From: Saccharopolyspora sp. SCSIO 74807
GTDB lineage: Bacteria; Actinomycetota; Actinomycetes; Mycobacteriales; Pseudonocardiaceae
Length of the DNA stretch: 64,000 nt
Direction: 5' to 3'
Assembly: GCF_037023755.1 (NCBI RefSeq)
Contig: NZ_CP146100.1
Span: 2,482,501 to 2,546,500, forward strand
The notes beneath the pieces were generated by a model. It searched no databases. It was not told where the DNA came from and saw only the letters and a list, made by a program, of their open reading frames with translations. Below, piece after piece: positions 30,702-40,338 of the stretch. The position numbers and the translations under genes are program-made. The stretch's first letter is position 1; every line of letters starts with the position of its first letter.

Positions 30702-32366
30702 TCAGCGTCCCGGCGTGACCCGCTCGAGCAGTGCGGTGGCGGCGAGCCCGTCCGGGATCGTGCCGAACGACCGGCCGGTGTCCGGTACCAGCCGGGTCGC
30801 CACGAAAGCCTCCGAGACCGCGGTCGGCGCGTGCCGGATCAGCAGCGAAGCCTGCAAGGTCAACGCCAGCAGTTCGGCCAGCTTGCGCGCCCGTTCCGGG
30901 CGGGGCGCTGCGATCTCCTCGCGCAGCTGTCGGACGCTGTCGTCGTAGCGGCGGTCCGCGCCTGCCGCGGCGTCCAGCTCGCCCAGTAGCGCTTCCGCCG
31001 ACGCGGGCTGCTTGTGCAGCGCACGCAGCACGTCGAGCGAGGTCACGTTGCCGGAGCCTTCCCAGATCGACATCAGCGGCGCCTCCCGGTACAGCCGCGG
31101 CAGCCCGGACTCCTCGACGTAGCCGTTGCCGCCGAGGCATTCGAGCGCTTCGGCCACCGCCGTGGCGGCCCGCTTGCACACGTGGAACTTCGCCGCAGGC
31201 AGCGCGAGCCGCAGCAATCCCCGCTCGGTGTCGCTGCCCTGCCCGTCCACGGCCGACGCGAGCCGCATCGCCAACGCGGTCGCCGCCTCGGTCTCCAACG
31301 CGAGATCCGCCAGCACGGTCCGCATCAGCGGCGCATCGGCCAGCCGCTCGCCGAACGCGCTGCGGTGCTGCACGTGGTGCGCCGCCTCGGACAGTGCGAC
31401 CCGCATGTTCGCCGCCGCACCGAGGACGCAGTCCAGCCTGGTCATCGACACCATCTCGATGATGCAGCGCACTCCGCGGCCCGCTTCGCCGACCAGGTGC
31501 CCGAGCGCGCCGGTGTACTCCAGCTCCGCGGAAGCGTTGGACTTGTTGCCGAGCTTGTCCTTGAGCCGCTGCAGCCGGATCTCGTTGCGGCTGCCGTCCG
31601 GCAGCACTCGCGGCACGAGGAAGCAGCTCAACCCGTCCGGTGTCTGCGCCAGCGTGAGGAACAGGTCGTTCATCGGCGCCGAGGTGAACCACTTGTGCCC
31701 GGTGATCCGGTAGGTCCCGTCGGCCAGCGGCTCGGCGGTGCTGGTGTTCGCCCGCACGTCCGAACCGCCCTGCTTCTCGGTCATCGACATCCCGGCCAGC
31801 AGCCCGGTCTTCGCGGCGGCGGGACGCAGGCCGAAGTCGTAGTCGGGCGAGGACAGCCCCGGCTCGTACTGGCTGGCCAGCTCGGGGGAGTGCCGCAGCG
31901 CGGGCACGGCGGCGAAGGTCATCGAGATCGGGCAACCGTGTCCTGCCTCGGCCTGCGACCACAGGTAGAAACCGGCGGCGCGGCGCGCGTGCGCACCGGG
32001 TTCCGCGTCCGGCCGCCACGGCGCGGCGTGCAGGCCGTGCCGGACCGCGCGGTTCATCAGCCAGTGCCAGGAGGGGTGGAACTCGATCTCGTCGACGCGG
32101 TTGCCGTAGCGGTCGTGGGTGCGCAGCTCGGGCGGATTGTCATTGGCGAGCCTGCCGTGCTCGCGCGCTTCGGCCGAACCCGACTCGAGCGCTAGTTCGC
32201 GCAGGTCGGGCAGTGCGGTCGGCGCGTAGCGTCTGACGGCTTCGCGCAGCGCGGGATCGCAGGACAACGGGTCGAAGCCGTCCAGCGGCGGAGGCTGGTT
32301 GGTCACGTCGTGGGTCGACCAGGGTTCCGTCCTGCCGTGCACGTGCGGCTCGCCGGTGAGCGTCAT
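30702..32366 (-). CDS. AidB-like acyl-CoA dehydrogenase family protein
   Basis: The 554-residue protein has the acyl-CoA dehydrogenase core (LLAGMSMTEKQGGSDVRANT, YRITGHKWFTSAPMNDLFL, FLVPRVLPDGSRNEIRLQRL, ALECLGGNGYVEESGLPRLY, SIWEGSGNVTSLDVLRAL) and an extended C terminus of the AidB type. Its N terminus (DPALREAVRRYAP, ELRTHDRYGNRVDEIEFHPS) is also AidB-like. AidB binds FAD and DNA and is induced by alkylation in E. coli; actinobacterial homologues may be ordinary dehydrogenases of branched or aromatic acyl groups. It separates DUF501 from the third transglycosylase, interrupting the mycobacterial order. Confidence 0.9.
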   Translation of the reverse strand: MTLTGEPHVHGRTEPWSTHDVTNQPPPLDGFDPLSCDPALREAVRRYAPTALPDLRELALESGSAEAREHGRLANDNPPELRTHDRYGNRVDEIEFHPSWHWLMNRAVRHGLHAAPWRPDAEPGAHARRAAGFYLWSQAEAGHGCPISMTFAAVPALRHSPELASQYEPGLSSPDYDFGLRPAAAKTGLLAGMSMTEKQGGSDVRANTSTAEPLADGTYRITGHKWFTSAPMNDLFLTLAQTPDGLSCFLVPRVLPDGSRNEIRLQRLKDKLGNKSNASAELEYTGALGHLVGEAGRGVRCIIEMVSMTRLDCVLGAAANMRVALSEAAHHVQHRSAFGERLADAPLMRTVLADLALETEAATALAMRLASAVDGQGSDTERGLLRLALPAAKFHVCKRAATAVAEALECLGGNGYVEESGLPRLYREAPLMSIWEGSGNVTSLDVLRALHKQPASAEALLGELDAAAGADRRYDDSVRQLREEIAAPRPERARKLAELLALTLQASLLIRHAPTAVSEAFVATRLVPDTGRSFGTIPDGLAATALLERVTPGR

Positions 32367-32519
32367 GCGCAGCAGGGTAGGCCAAAGCGGCTACCGCGCA
32401 GTAGCCCTCGACGTCGGCTGCACCGTTTCACTCGATGGTGTCGACGAACTTCGTGACCAGCGAGTACGTGCCACGGTGGAGTTCGCCGCAGGCGAGAACA
32501 CTTTGGGGCTGGAGGCGCC

Positions 32520-34328
32520 GTGGCAGCTCGCACCACCCGGCAAACCGCTCGTCGCCGCAACCGGCGCAGGTGGCGCGCCGCCACGTTCCTCACTCCGACC
32601 GTCCTGATGGTGGCGGCGTCCAGCGCCCTGCTGTCGATGCCGCCACCGACCCTGCGCGACGGTCGCGCCGACGGGGCGCCCGGCGGTAGCCGCTACGGAG
32701 CCACCGGGCATCTGCCGCGCAACCTCGAACCCAGCGAGAACCTGCTCGACCTCGCGGGCGAACCCCGCAAGTTGCCCGGTCCGGCCGCGGACCTGCCGCG
32801 CGGTTCGCTGGACATCCCGGAACCGATGCTCGCCGCCTACGTCGGCGCGGCCGACCGGCTCGGGCAGAGCTACCCGGCCTGCGGAGTGCGCTGGTCGGTG
32901 CTCGCCGCCATCGGCCGGATCGAGTCCGGGCACGCGCGGGACGGGCGGATCGACGTCAACGGCACCACGGTGCCCGCCATCCTCGGGCCGCGGCTCAGCG
33001 GCGGTCCCGGTGTGGCCGCGATCCCGGACACCGACCAAGGCAGCCTGGACGGTGATCCGGTGTGGGACCGCGCGGTCGGGTCCATGCAGCTGATCCCGTC
33101 GACCTGGAACAAGCACGCGATGGACGGCAACGACGACGGCGTGCTCAGCCCGCACAACGTGCACGACGCGGTGGCCAGCGCCGGTGCTTACCTCTGCGAT
33201 GGCGATGCCGATCTGCGCGATCCGCGGCAGCTGGCCGAAGCGGTGTTCCGCTACAACCACTCCGACGAATACGTGCGCACCGTGCTGCGGTGGGCCGATG
33301 CCTACGACAGCGGCGTGACCCCGTCGCCGCTGGAGCCGTTGCCCGACGTCGGGGACCAGGACGTGCTGGCGGGCAGCCGGCTGCCGAACGAGCGGCCGCA
33401 CGCGGTGGCGCTGCCGCAATCCGCGAGTGAGCCGGTGGCGCCGGCGCGGCCCGGTTGGTCGGCGGTGACTCCGCCGCCCGGCTCGCCCGGCGGGCTTTCC
33501 GGTGAACCGATTCCTGGGCCGCGGCCGGGTTCTGCGGCTGGTGAACCGGTGCAGCCGAGCGCCCCGCACGCGTCGAATCCCGCGGTGCCGCCGTCCGCGA
33601 ACACGCCACCGGCGCCCGAGCCATCGGGTGAGCCGGTACCGGGCACCGGCTCGTCGGTGCCGGGTTGGCCGGAAGAGCCCGCAGCACCGGGCATTTCGAG
33701 CGAGCAACCGTTTCCGGGATTCCCGAGCGAGCCGTCGATGCCTGCTCTCACCGGCGATCCGGAGACGCCGAGCGACCCGTCGGTCCCGAGCGAACCGGCG
33801 ACGCCGGCGCCGAGCGGTGAGCCGTCCGTGACGGACTCCGAAACCGTCCCGCCCGCCCCGAGCTCGACGGGTCCCGTGCCGCCGAGTTCGGTCGGCCCGG
33901 CTCCCGACCTGTCTTCGGATCCGGCTGCGCCATCGGAGACCTCGACGGTCCCGCAGCGCCCGTCTGCGCAGCTCCCGTCTTCGCAGGGTTCGCAGCCCCC
34001 GACTCCGTCGACCACGCCCACCACGGACGGACCGGTCGCACCGAGTTCGACCGCCGGCTCGCAGCGGCCGGAAACCTCCGAACCGACCGGTGGTTCCGAG
34101 ACGAGCGCACCGTCCACGTCAGCTGACCCCGCCGATCGCGAGTGCGATGCGGCCACGCTGCGCGAAGGCCGGTTCGTCCCGGCCGAGCAGCTCTCCGCGA
34201 CGGGCCGCGCGTTGCCCGCGGGCACGACCGACGCGGGCGAAGCATCGCCCGGCGACATCGTCTACGTGCAGTCGGGCGGCTCGGGTCCGCTCGACCCGTG
34301 CGAGGTGCCCGCCGACTTCGCCCCATGA
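32520..34328 (+). CDS. Third lytic transglycosylase with long Pro/Ser/Glu-rich tail
   Basis: The 602-residue protein has a very basic cytoplasmic start, a signal or anchor segment (FLTPTVLMVAASSALLSMP), then a transglycosylase domain at about residues 100-270 (CGVRWSVLAAIGRIESGHARDG, DRAVGSMQLIPSTWNKHAMD, VASAGAYLCDGDADLRD, FRYNHSDEYVRTVLRWAD). About 270 low-complexity residues follow, built from Pro, Ser, Glu, Thr and Gly, and a final 60-residue segment with two Cys (DRECDAATL, PCEVPADF). The tail probably spans the wall or is a glycosylated spacer. GGAGG supports the GTG 32520 start. Confidence 0.9.
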   Translation: MAARTTRQTARRRNRRRWRAATFLTPTVLMVAASSALLSMPPPTLRDGRADGAPGGSRYGATGHLPRNLEPSENLLDLAGEPRKLPGPAADLPRGSLDIPEPMLAAYVGAADRLGQSYPACGVRWSVLAAIGRIESGHARDGRIDVNGTTVPAILGPRLSGGPGVAAIPDTDQGSLDGDPVWDRAVGSMQLIPSTWNKHAMDGNDDGVLSPHNVHDAVASAGAYLCDGDADLRDPRQLAEAVFRYNHSDEYVRTVLRWADAYDSGVTPSPLEPLPDVGDQDVLAGSRLPNERPHAVALPQSASEPVAPARPGWSAVTPPPGSPGGLSGEPIPGPRPGSAAGEPVQPSAPHASNPAVPPSANTPPAPEPSGEPVPGTGSSVPGWPEEPAAPGISSEQPFPGFPSEPSMPALTGDPETPSDPSVPSEPATPAPSGEPSVTDSETVPPAPSSTGPVPPSSVGPAPDLSSDPAAPSETSTVPQRPSAQLPSSQGSQPPTPSTTPTTDGPVAPSSTAGSQRPETSEPTGGSETSAPSTSADPADRECDAATLREGRFVPAEQLSATGRALPAGTTDAGEASPGDIVYVQSGGSGPLDPCEVPADFAP

Positions 34329-34547
34329 TCACTCGATCAGGCGGAGCCGAGGAGAGCCTCCAACGGCGTCATCACGACGTTCGCCCAGCGCGCGGGGCCG
34401 CAGCGGCTCTACCCGCGGGCCCTGTCGATGTCCACGCCGACACGCCGACGGTGTGTCCACATTCGCCTTTTCCACCCGGCCGATAGCGTTGCCGACCGAG
34501 GAACGCGCCGAGCGTTGGCGATGCATACGAGCACGAGGAGACCAGCG

Positions 34548-35501
34548 ATGTCACGGGTGGCGGCGATCGACTGCGGGACCAACTCGATCCGGCTCCTGGT
34601 GGCCGACGTGACCGCCCGGCCGGATGGTTCGCCGGAGCTGCGCGACGTGCACCGCGAGATGCGGGTGGTGCGGCTCGGGCAGGGCGTGGACGCCACCGGC
34701 AGACTCGCCGACGAGGCGTTGCGGCGCACCCGCGATGCGCTGGTCGATTACGCGGCGGTGGCGCGCGAGAACGGTGCCGAGGCGGTCCGCATGGTGGCGA
34801 CCTCGGCGACCCGCGACGCGGCCAACCGCGAGGACTTCTTCGCCATGGTGCGGGAAACGCTCGGCGTGGACGCCGAGGTGATCACCGGTGCGGAGGAGGC
34901 CCGCCTTTCGTTCATCGGCGCGGTGGGCGACTTCGACCCGGCGGCCGGCCCGTTCGTGGTCACCGACGTCGGCGGTGGTTCCACGGAAGTCGTCGTCGGT
35001 CGCTGGGACGGTGCACGCGCCGAGATCACGGCCGCCTACTCCGCCGACATCGGGTGCGTGCGACTGACCGAGCGCTGCCTGCACGACGACCCGCCGTCCG
35101 AGCAGGAGGTCCGGGATGCCGAGCAGGTCGCCCGTGGCGTGCTCGACGACGCTTTCGCCGCGGTGGACGCCTCCGGCGCGCGGACCTGGGTCGGCGTCGC
35201 GGGCACCGTCACCACGTTGTCCGCGGTCGCGCAGAACCTGCCGGATTACGATCCGGCCGCAATTCACCTTTCCCGTTTATCCCAGAAACAGCTTCGAGAA
35301 ACGACGTCGGAGCTGTTGACGATGACTCACGAAGAACGAGCCGCGATCGGTTCAATGCATCCCGGACGGGTCGATGTGATCGGCGGCGGCGCGCTCGTCG
35401 TGCAGGTTCTCGCCGACGAGCTGAGGGAACGCGCCGGCATCGAGGCGATCTCGGTGTCCGAGCACGACATCCTGGACGGCATAGCGCTTTCCATCAGCTA
35501 G
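34548..35501 (+). CDS. ppx: Exopolyphosphatase / pppGpp phosphohydrolase family (Ppx/GppA)
   Basis: The 317-residue protein has the actin-like ATPase fold motifs of Ppx/GppA: AAIDCGTNSIRLLVAD, RVVRLGQGVDATGRL, ATSATRDAANR, GAEEARLSF, VVTDVGGGSTEVVVG, GVAGTVTTLSAVAQ, MHPGRVDVIGGGALV and SVSEHDILDGIA. It degrades polyphosphate or pppGpp and is a short, single-domain form like mycobacterial Rv1026. GAGGAG lies seven bases before ATG 34548. From about 35260 to 35375 codon use turns atypical (many A/T-ending codons) and codon 244 (35277-35279) is TTA, rare in such genomes. Confidence 0.95.
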   Translation: MSRVAAIDCGTNSIRLLVADVTARPDGSPELRDVHREMRVVRLGQGVDATGRLADEALRRTRDALVDYAAVARENGAEAVRMVATSATRDAANREDFFAMVRETLGVDAEVITGAEEARLSFIGAVGDFDPAAGPFVVTDVGGGSTEVVVGRWDGARAEITAAYSADIGCVRLTERCLHDDPPSEQEVRDAEQVARGVLDDAFAAVDASGARTWVGVAGTVTTLSAVAQNLPDYDPAAIHLSRLSQKQLRETTSELLTMTHEERAAIGSMHPGRVDVIGGGALVVQVLADELRERAGIEAISVSEHDILDGIALSIS

Positions 35502-35509
35502 TTCCCACG

Positions 35510-35671
35510 ATGTGGGCCGGACTATCCGGGTGGTGGGTGGCCGGTTTCTGCATCGAACCAGAAAGTTTCGAATTCGTGACAGCGTTCTGGGGGTGGCCCG
35601 CCCTCAATTATGTTTACGCTGTCGCGGTGGTGCTCATCACCACTGTGCTTGGTGCCCCGGAATTCCGCTGA
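35510..35671 (+). CDS. Possible 53-residue single-span membrane microprotein
   Basis: An open frame directly after ppx encodes a Trp-rich, hydrophobic peptide with one likely membrane segment (ALNYVYAVAVVLITTVLGA). There is no ribosome site before the ATG, and third-codon GC is clearly lower than in neighbours. It may be chance or a small subunit for the following transporter. No family is recognised. Confidence 0.25.
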   Translation: MWAGLSGWWVAGFCIEPESFEFVTAFWGWPALNYVYAVAVVLITTVLGAPEFR

Positions 35672-35700
35672 GGGGGCGCGTGGAAGTGGGAGGACGCAAC

Positions 35701-37317
35701 ATGCGCAAGCGACGTCTGGCCGCCTGCTTGGCGGTCCCGCTGGCGGTGGCCATGCTCGCCACGGCCTGCGGCGGCGGGGACAGCGGGGCGCCCAGGGACA
35801 CGGTGACCGTCGAATGGGGCGAGCCGGAGAACCCGCTGGTCCCGGGCAACACCACCGAGGCCAACGGCAGCAACGTGATGGACGCGCTGTTCGCCGGGCT
35901 GGTGAAGTACTCGCCGGACGACTCCTCGGTGCACAACGAGATGGCCGAGTCCATCCAGCCCTCGCCGGACCACCGGTTCTACACCATCAAGATCAAACCG
36001 GGCTGGACCTTCCACGACGGGAGCCCGGTCACCGCCGAGAGCTTCGTCAAGGCGTGGAACTACACCGCCTACGGGCCGAACGGGCAGCAGGGCGGAAGCT
36101 TCTTCGAGCAGGTCAAGGGCTACGACGAGCTCAACCCGGAGGAGGAGGGCGCGACGCCGCCGACCGACGAGCTGTCCGGGCTCAAGGTCGTCGATCCGAC
36201 CACGTTCACCGTGGAGCTCAAAGCACCGCTGACGATCTTCCCGACGATGCTGGGCTACGGGCCGTTCTACCCGCTGCCGGAGCGGTTCTTCGCCGATCCG
36301 GAGGGATTCGAGCAGCACCCGATCGGCAACGGGCCGTTCAAGTTCGAGTCGCGGGTGCCGAACGAGAGCCTGACCGTCTCCCGCTACGACGGGTTCCAGG
36401 GAGCGGAAAAGGCGAAGGTCCCGAAGGTGCAGTTCAAGGTCTACGACGAGCTGGACACCGCCTACGAGGACCTGGTCTCGGGCAACCTCGACTTCGTCCG
36501 GCAGGTGCCGGTCTCGGCGCTGGCCGGGGACATCTGGCGCACCGACCTCGGCGACGGGGCGCAGGAGAAGCCGGGTCTGCTCACGCAGAACATCGCCTTC
36601 CCGCTCTACGACCAGCGGTTCCAGAACCCGGATCTGCGCAAAGCGATCTCGATGGCCATCGACCGCGAGACGATCACCCGGCAGATCTTCGCCGGTAGCC
36701 GAACGCCCGCGGACGGCTGGGTCGCCCCGTCGGTCCAGGGCTACGTGCCGAACCAGTGCGGCGAATACTGCACCTACGACCCGCAGAAGGCGAAGGAGCT
36801 GCTGGCCAAGGCCGGTGGATTCCAGGGCACGCTGCAGATCATCAGCAACGGCGACGGCGGGCACTCCGAATGGTCCGAGGCGGTGGCCTCCAGCATCCGC
36901 CAGACCCTCGGGATCGACGTGCGGTTCACCCCGACCCCGACGTTCAGCGAGTTTCGCAGGCAGGCGAGCGCCCGGGAGTTCTCCGGGATGTTCCGCACCG
37001 GCTGGATCGCCGACTACCCGAGCATCGAGTCCTTCCTGACGCAGCTCTACCGCACCGGCGCGTCCTCGAACGATTACGAGTACTCCAACCCGGAGTTCGA
37101 CGCCGCACTGGACCGGGCGAACGCGGCACCGACCATTCCCGAAGCGGAGCGGCGCTACGCGGCCGCCGAGCGGATCCTGGCCCAGGACATGCCGGTGATC
37201 CCGCTGTGGAGCCAGCCGGTGCAGGCGGGCCTGTCCGACCGGCTGGCCGACGCGAAGGCGACGCCGTTCCGCAAGCTCGACCTCACGTCGGTGACGCTCA
37301 AACCCCAGCAGCCATGA
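35701..37317 (+). CDS. Peptide ABC transporter substrate-binding lipoprotein
   Basis: The 538-residue precursor has a lipoprotein signal (AVPLAVAMLATACGGG, Cys in ATAC) and the family 5 solute-binding fold: VTVEWGEPENPLVPGN, IQPSPDHRFYTIKIKPGWTFHDG, AESFVKAWNY, ALFAGLVKY, AISMAIDRETITRQIF, PYDPQKA-like TYDPQKAKELLAKAG and MFRTGWIADYPSIESF. It captures oligopeptides or dipeptides outside the membrane for import. GGGAGGA lies nine bases before ATG. It leads a five-gene operon with two permeases and two ATPases, and follows ppx after 199 bp. Confidence 0.95.
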   Translation: MRKRRLAACLAVPLAVAMLATACGGGDSGAPRDTVTVEWGEPENPLVPGNTTEANGSNVMDALFAGLVKYSPDDSSVHNEMAESIQPSPDHRFYTIKIKPGWTFHDGSPVTAESFVKAWNYTAYGPNGQQGGSFFEQVKGYDELNPEEEGATPPTDELSGLKVVDPTTFTVELKAPLTIFPTMLGYGPFYPLPERFFADPEGFEQHPIGNGPFKFESRVPNESLTVSRYDGFQGAEKAKVPKVQFKVYDELDTAYEDLVSGNLDFVRQVPVSALAGDIWRTDLGDGAQEKPGLLTQNIAFPLYDQRFQNPDLRKAISMAIDRETITRQIFAGSRTPADGWVAPSVQGYVPNQCGEYCTYDPQKAKELLAKAGGFQGTLQIISNGDGGHSEWSEAVASSIRQTLGIDVRFTPTPTFSEFRRQASAREFSGMFRTGWIADYPSIESFLTQLYRTGASSNDYEYSNPEFDAALDRANAAPTIPEAERRYAAAERILAQDMPVIPLWSQPVQAGLSDRLADAKATPFRKLDLTSVTLKPQQP

Positions 37318-37390
37318 AGCAGCGCACCGCACCCGGGCCGCTGCGCAACTGCGCGGACCGGGCGGCGCTCGGTGTGAATCAGGAGGACCG

Positions 37391-38317
37391 GTGGGACGTT
37401 ATGTGCTGCGACGCCTGTTGCAGTTGATCCCGGTGTTCATCGGCACCACGTTCATCATTTATGCGTTGGTGTGGGCGGTGCCGGGCGACCCGTTCGCGGG
37501 CAAGTGCGGTGAGCGGGCCTGCCCGCCGTCGTACGTCGCCGAGATGACGGCCAGGTACAACCTCGACGATCCGCTGATCGTGCAGTACTTCAAGTACCTG
37601 GGACAGCTGTTCACCGGGAACTTCGGCGAGACCTACGCCGGTGTGCAGATCAGCGACCTGATCGCCAACGCCTACCCGACCACGGTCCGGCTCGCCATCG
37701 TGGCGCTGCTGATCGAGGCCGTGATCGGCGTGCTGGCAGGCATCCTCACCGGCCTGCGCGGCAAGGGATTCCTGGACAGCCTGGTGCTGATCTCCACGCT
37801 GTTCCTGATCTCGCTGCCGGTGTTCGTGACCGGTTTCCTGCTCAAGGTCTGGCTGGGCACCGAGCTCGGTCTGATCAAGACCTCGGTCGGCAGCGATCCG
37901 AGCATCGGCGAGCTGCTGGTGCCCGGTTTCGTGCTGGGCAGCCTGTCGATGGCCTACGTGGCCAGGCTGACCCGCACGAGCATGATGGAGAACAAGCGCG
38001 CCGACTACGTGCGCACCGCCACGGCGAAGGGGCTCAAGCCGAACCGGGTCGTGGGAGTGCACCTGCTGCGCAACTCGCTGATTCCGGTCATCACGTTCCT
38101 GGGCACCGACCTGGGCGCGCTGATGGGCGGTGCCATCGTCACCGAGGGCGTGTTCAACATCCGCGGCATCGGCGGGCTGGTCTACAAGGCCATCCTGACC
38201 AAGGAAGGCATGACGGTCACCGGGATCGTCACCCTGCTGGTGCTGGTGTACCTGCTGATGAACCTCCTCGTGGATGTTCTCTACGCGGTCCTGGACCCGA
38301 GGATTCGATATGACTGA
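37391..38317 (+). CDS. Peptide ABC transporter permease, OppB/DppB type
   Basis: The 308-residue protein has six predicted membrane segments, the family N terminus (GRYVLRRLLQLIPVFIGTTF) and the permease EAA loop (YVRTATAKGLKPNRVVGVHLLRNSLIP) that contacts the ATPases. It forms the pore with the OppC-type protein. The AGGAGG site precedes GTG 37391. Its last eight bases overlap the start of the next gene (ATGACTGA), which suggests coupled translation. Confidence 0.96.
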   Translation: MGRYVLRRLLQLIPVFIGTTFIIYALVWAVPGDPFAGKCGERACPPSYVAEMTARYNLDDPLIVQYFKYLGQLFTGNFGETYAGVQISDLIANAYPTTVRLAIVALLIEAVIGVLAGILTGLRGKGFLDSLVLISTLFLISLPVFVTGFLLKVWLGTELGLIKTSVGSDPSIGELLVPGFVLGSLSMAYVARLTRTSMMENKRADYVRTATAKGLKPNRVVGVHLLRNSLIPVITFLGTDLGALMGGAIVTEGVFNIRGIGGLVYKAILTKEGMTVTGIVTLLVLVYLLMNLLVDVLYAVLDPRIRYD

Positions 38318-39320
38318 ACCGACTGCCTCCTCTCCCACCACTCCCGAGGACACCCAGGATTCGGCCGCGACCAAGCACGCCGTGGCCACCGGGCAGAACA
38401 GCGCAGGTCTGCTCGCGGCGCAGGCATCGCACGCCGCGGCGAAGCAGGAGAAGCCACGCGGGCTGTGGGGCGATGCCTGGCACGACCTGCTGCGGCGGCC
38501 GATGTTCCTGATCGCCTCGGCGATCATCCTGGTGCTGCTGGCCATGGTGGCCTTCCCGCAACTGTTCACCTCGGTCGATCCGAACCACTCGGACCTGCTG
38601 AAATCCCGCGAGGGACCGTCCGCGGAAGCCTGGTTCGGCTACGACCTGCAGGGCCGGGACATCTTCGCCCGCGCCGTGCACGGAGCCCGGGCCTCGATCA
38701 CGGTCGGTCTGCTGGCGACCTTGGGCACGGTGCTGATCGGCTCGGTGGTCGGAATCCTGTCCGGGTACTACGGCGGCTGGGTGGACAACCTGCTGTCCCG
38801 GCTCTCGGAGATCTTCCTGGGACTGCCGTTCGTGCTCGGCGCGATCGTCATCCTGACCACCTTCAACTCGCCGGACGAGATTCCCAGCGGTACCCGGGTG
38901 ATCATGCAGGTGGTCATCTCGATCGCGGTGCTGTCCTGGCCGATCGCGATGCGCATCATGCGGTCGGCGGCGATCTCGGCCAAGCAGCAGGACTACGTCA
39001 AGGCCGCGCGGGCGCTCGGAGCGAAGCCGTCGCGGGTCATCCTGCGGCACATGCTGCCGAACTGCCTGGCGCCGGTGCTGGTGTACGCCACGATCGCGCT
39101 GGGCGGGTTCATCGGAGCCGAGGCCACGCTGTCCTACCTGGGGCTCGGGCTGAAGTTCCCGGTCGTGTCCTGGGGCGTGATGATCTCCGACTCGCGCGAA
39201 TTCATCCAGGCATCGCCGCACCTGCTGCTGTTCCCGGCAGGATTCCTGGTGATGACCGTGCTGGCGTTCGTGATGCTCGGCGATGCGGTCCGCGACGCCC
39301 TCGACCCGAAGCAGAAGTAG
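38310..39320 (+). CDS. Peptide ABC transporter permease, OppC/DppC type
   Basis: The 336-residue protein begins with about 55 polar Ala/Glu/Gln-rich cytoplasmic residues, then six membrane segments. The OppC signature is visible (FGYDLQGRDIFARAVHGARASITVG) together with the EAA loop (QDYVKAARALGAKPSRVILRHMLPN). It pairs with the OppB-type permease and starts inside that gene's end. The ATPase gene follows after 10 bp. Confidence 0.96.
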   Translation: MTEPTASSPTTPEDTQDSAATKHAVATGQNSAGLLAAQASHAAAKQEKPRGLWGDAWHDLLRRPMFLIASAIILVLLAMVAFPQLFTSVDPNHSDLLKSREGPSAEAWFGYDLQGRDIFARAVHGARASITVGLLATLGTVLIGSVVGILSGYYGGWVDNLLSRLSEIFLGLPFVLGAIVILTTFNSPDEIPSGTRVIMQVVISIAVLSWPIAMRIMRSAAISAKQQDYVKAARALGAKPSRVILRHMLPNCLAPVLVYATIALGGFIGAEATLSYLGLGLKFPVVSWGVMISDSREFIQASPHLLLFPAGFLVMTVLAFVMLGDAVRDALDPKQK

Positions 39321-39330
39321 GAGGACCGCT

Positions 39331-40338
39331 GTGTCCGAAGTGGACGAAAAGGCGGGCGGGCGGCTGCTCGACGTCGAGGACCTGCACGTGGAGTTCCGCA
39401 CCCGCGACGGCGTGGCGAAGGTGCTCAACGGCGTGAGCTACCACGTCGATCCGGGGGAGACCCTGGCGGTGCTGGGCGAATCCGGCTCCGGCAAGAGCGT
39501 CACGGCGCAGACCGTGATGGGCATCCTGGACACCCCGCCCGGGTTCGTCACCGGCGGGGCGATCCGCTACGCCGGTGAGGAGATGCTCACCGCCAGCGAA
39601 GATCGGCGGCGTCAACTGCGCGGCGACTCGATGGCGATGATCTTCCAAGACGCGCTTTCCGCGTTGAATCCCGTTTACACCGTGGGTTTTCAGATCTCCG
39701 AGCAGCTGCGCACGCGCCGCGGCATGTCCCGCAAGGACGCCACCGCCCGCGCGGTGGAGTTGCTGGACATGGTCAAGATCCCGAACGCCGCGCAGCGCGT
39801 GAAGGAGTTCCCGCACCAGTTCTCCGGCGGCATGCGGCAGCGGGCGATGATCGCGATGTCGCTGGCGCTGGACCCGGACCTGCTCATCGCGGACGAGCCG
39901 ACGACGGCGCTGGACGTGACGGTGCAGGCGCAGATCATGGACCTGCTCGACGAGCTGCGCAGGGAGCGCGGCATGGGGCTGATCCTGATCACCCACGACC
40001 TCGGCGTGGTCGCCGAGGTCGCCGACCGGATCGTGGTGATGTACGCGGGCCGGATCGTGGAGTCCTCGGACGCCCTCGGCCTCTACCGGCAGCCGGGCCA
40101 CCCCTACACCGAGGGCCTGATGCGGTCCATCCCGCGGCTGGACCTCAAAGGCCAAGACCTGGAGACGATCCGCGGCTTGCCGCCGAACCTGATGGACATC
40201 CCGGCGGGCTGCCCGTTCCACCCCCGCTGCACGCGGGCCGAGGACCTGTGCCGTCAGGAGTTGCCCGAGCACCACGACCTGGGGCTCGGCCGCACCAGCG
40301 CTTGCCACTTCGCGGAGGAGTTGATCAAGAGTGACTGA
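39331..40338 (+). CDS. Peptide ABC transporter ATP-binding protein, OppD/DppD type
   Basis: The 335-residue ATPase has Walker A (GESGSGKSVTAQ), Q-loop region (MIFQDALSALNPVYTV), signature (HQFSGGMRQRAMIAMSLA), Walker B (LLIADEPTTALDVTVQ) and His switch (LILITHDLGVVAEV). The oligopeptide-type C-terminal motif HPRCTRAEDLC, likely holding a structural Fe-S or metal site, follows. AGGAGG supports GTG 39331. Its stop overlaps the next gene by eight bases (GTGACTGA), the same junction type as between the two permeases. Confidence 0.96.
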   Translation: MSEVDEKAGGRLLDVEDLHVEFRTRDGVAKVLNGVSYHVDPGETLAVLGESGSGKSVTAQTVMGILDTPPGFVTGGAIRYAGEEMLTASEDRRRQLRGDSMAMIFQDALSALNPVYTVGFQISEQLRTRRGMSRKDATARAVELLDMVKIPNAAQRVKEFPHQFSGGMRQRAMIAMSLALDPDLLIADEPTTALDVTVQAQIMDLLDELRRERGMGLILITHDLGVVAEVADRIVVMYAGRIVESSDALGLYRQPGHPYTEGLMRSIPRLDLKGQDLETIRGLPPNLMDIPAGCPFHPRCTRAEDLCRQELPEHHDLGLGRTSACHFAEELIKSD

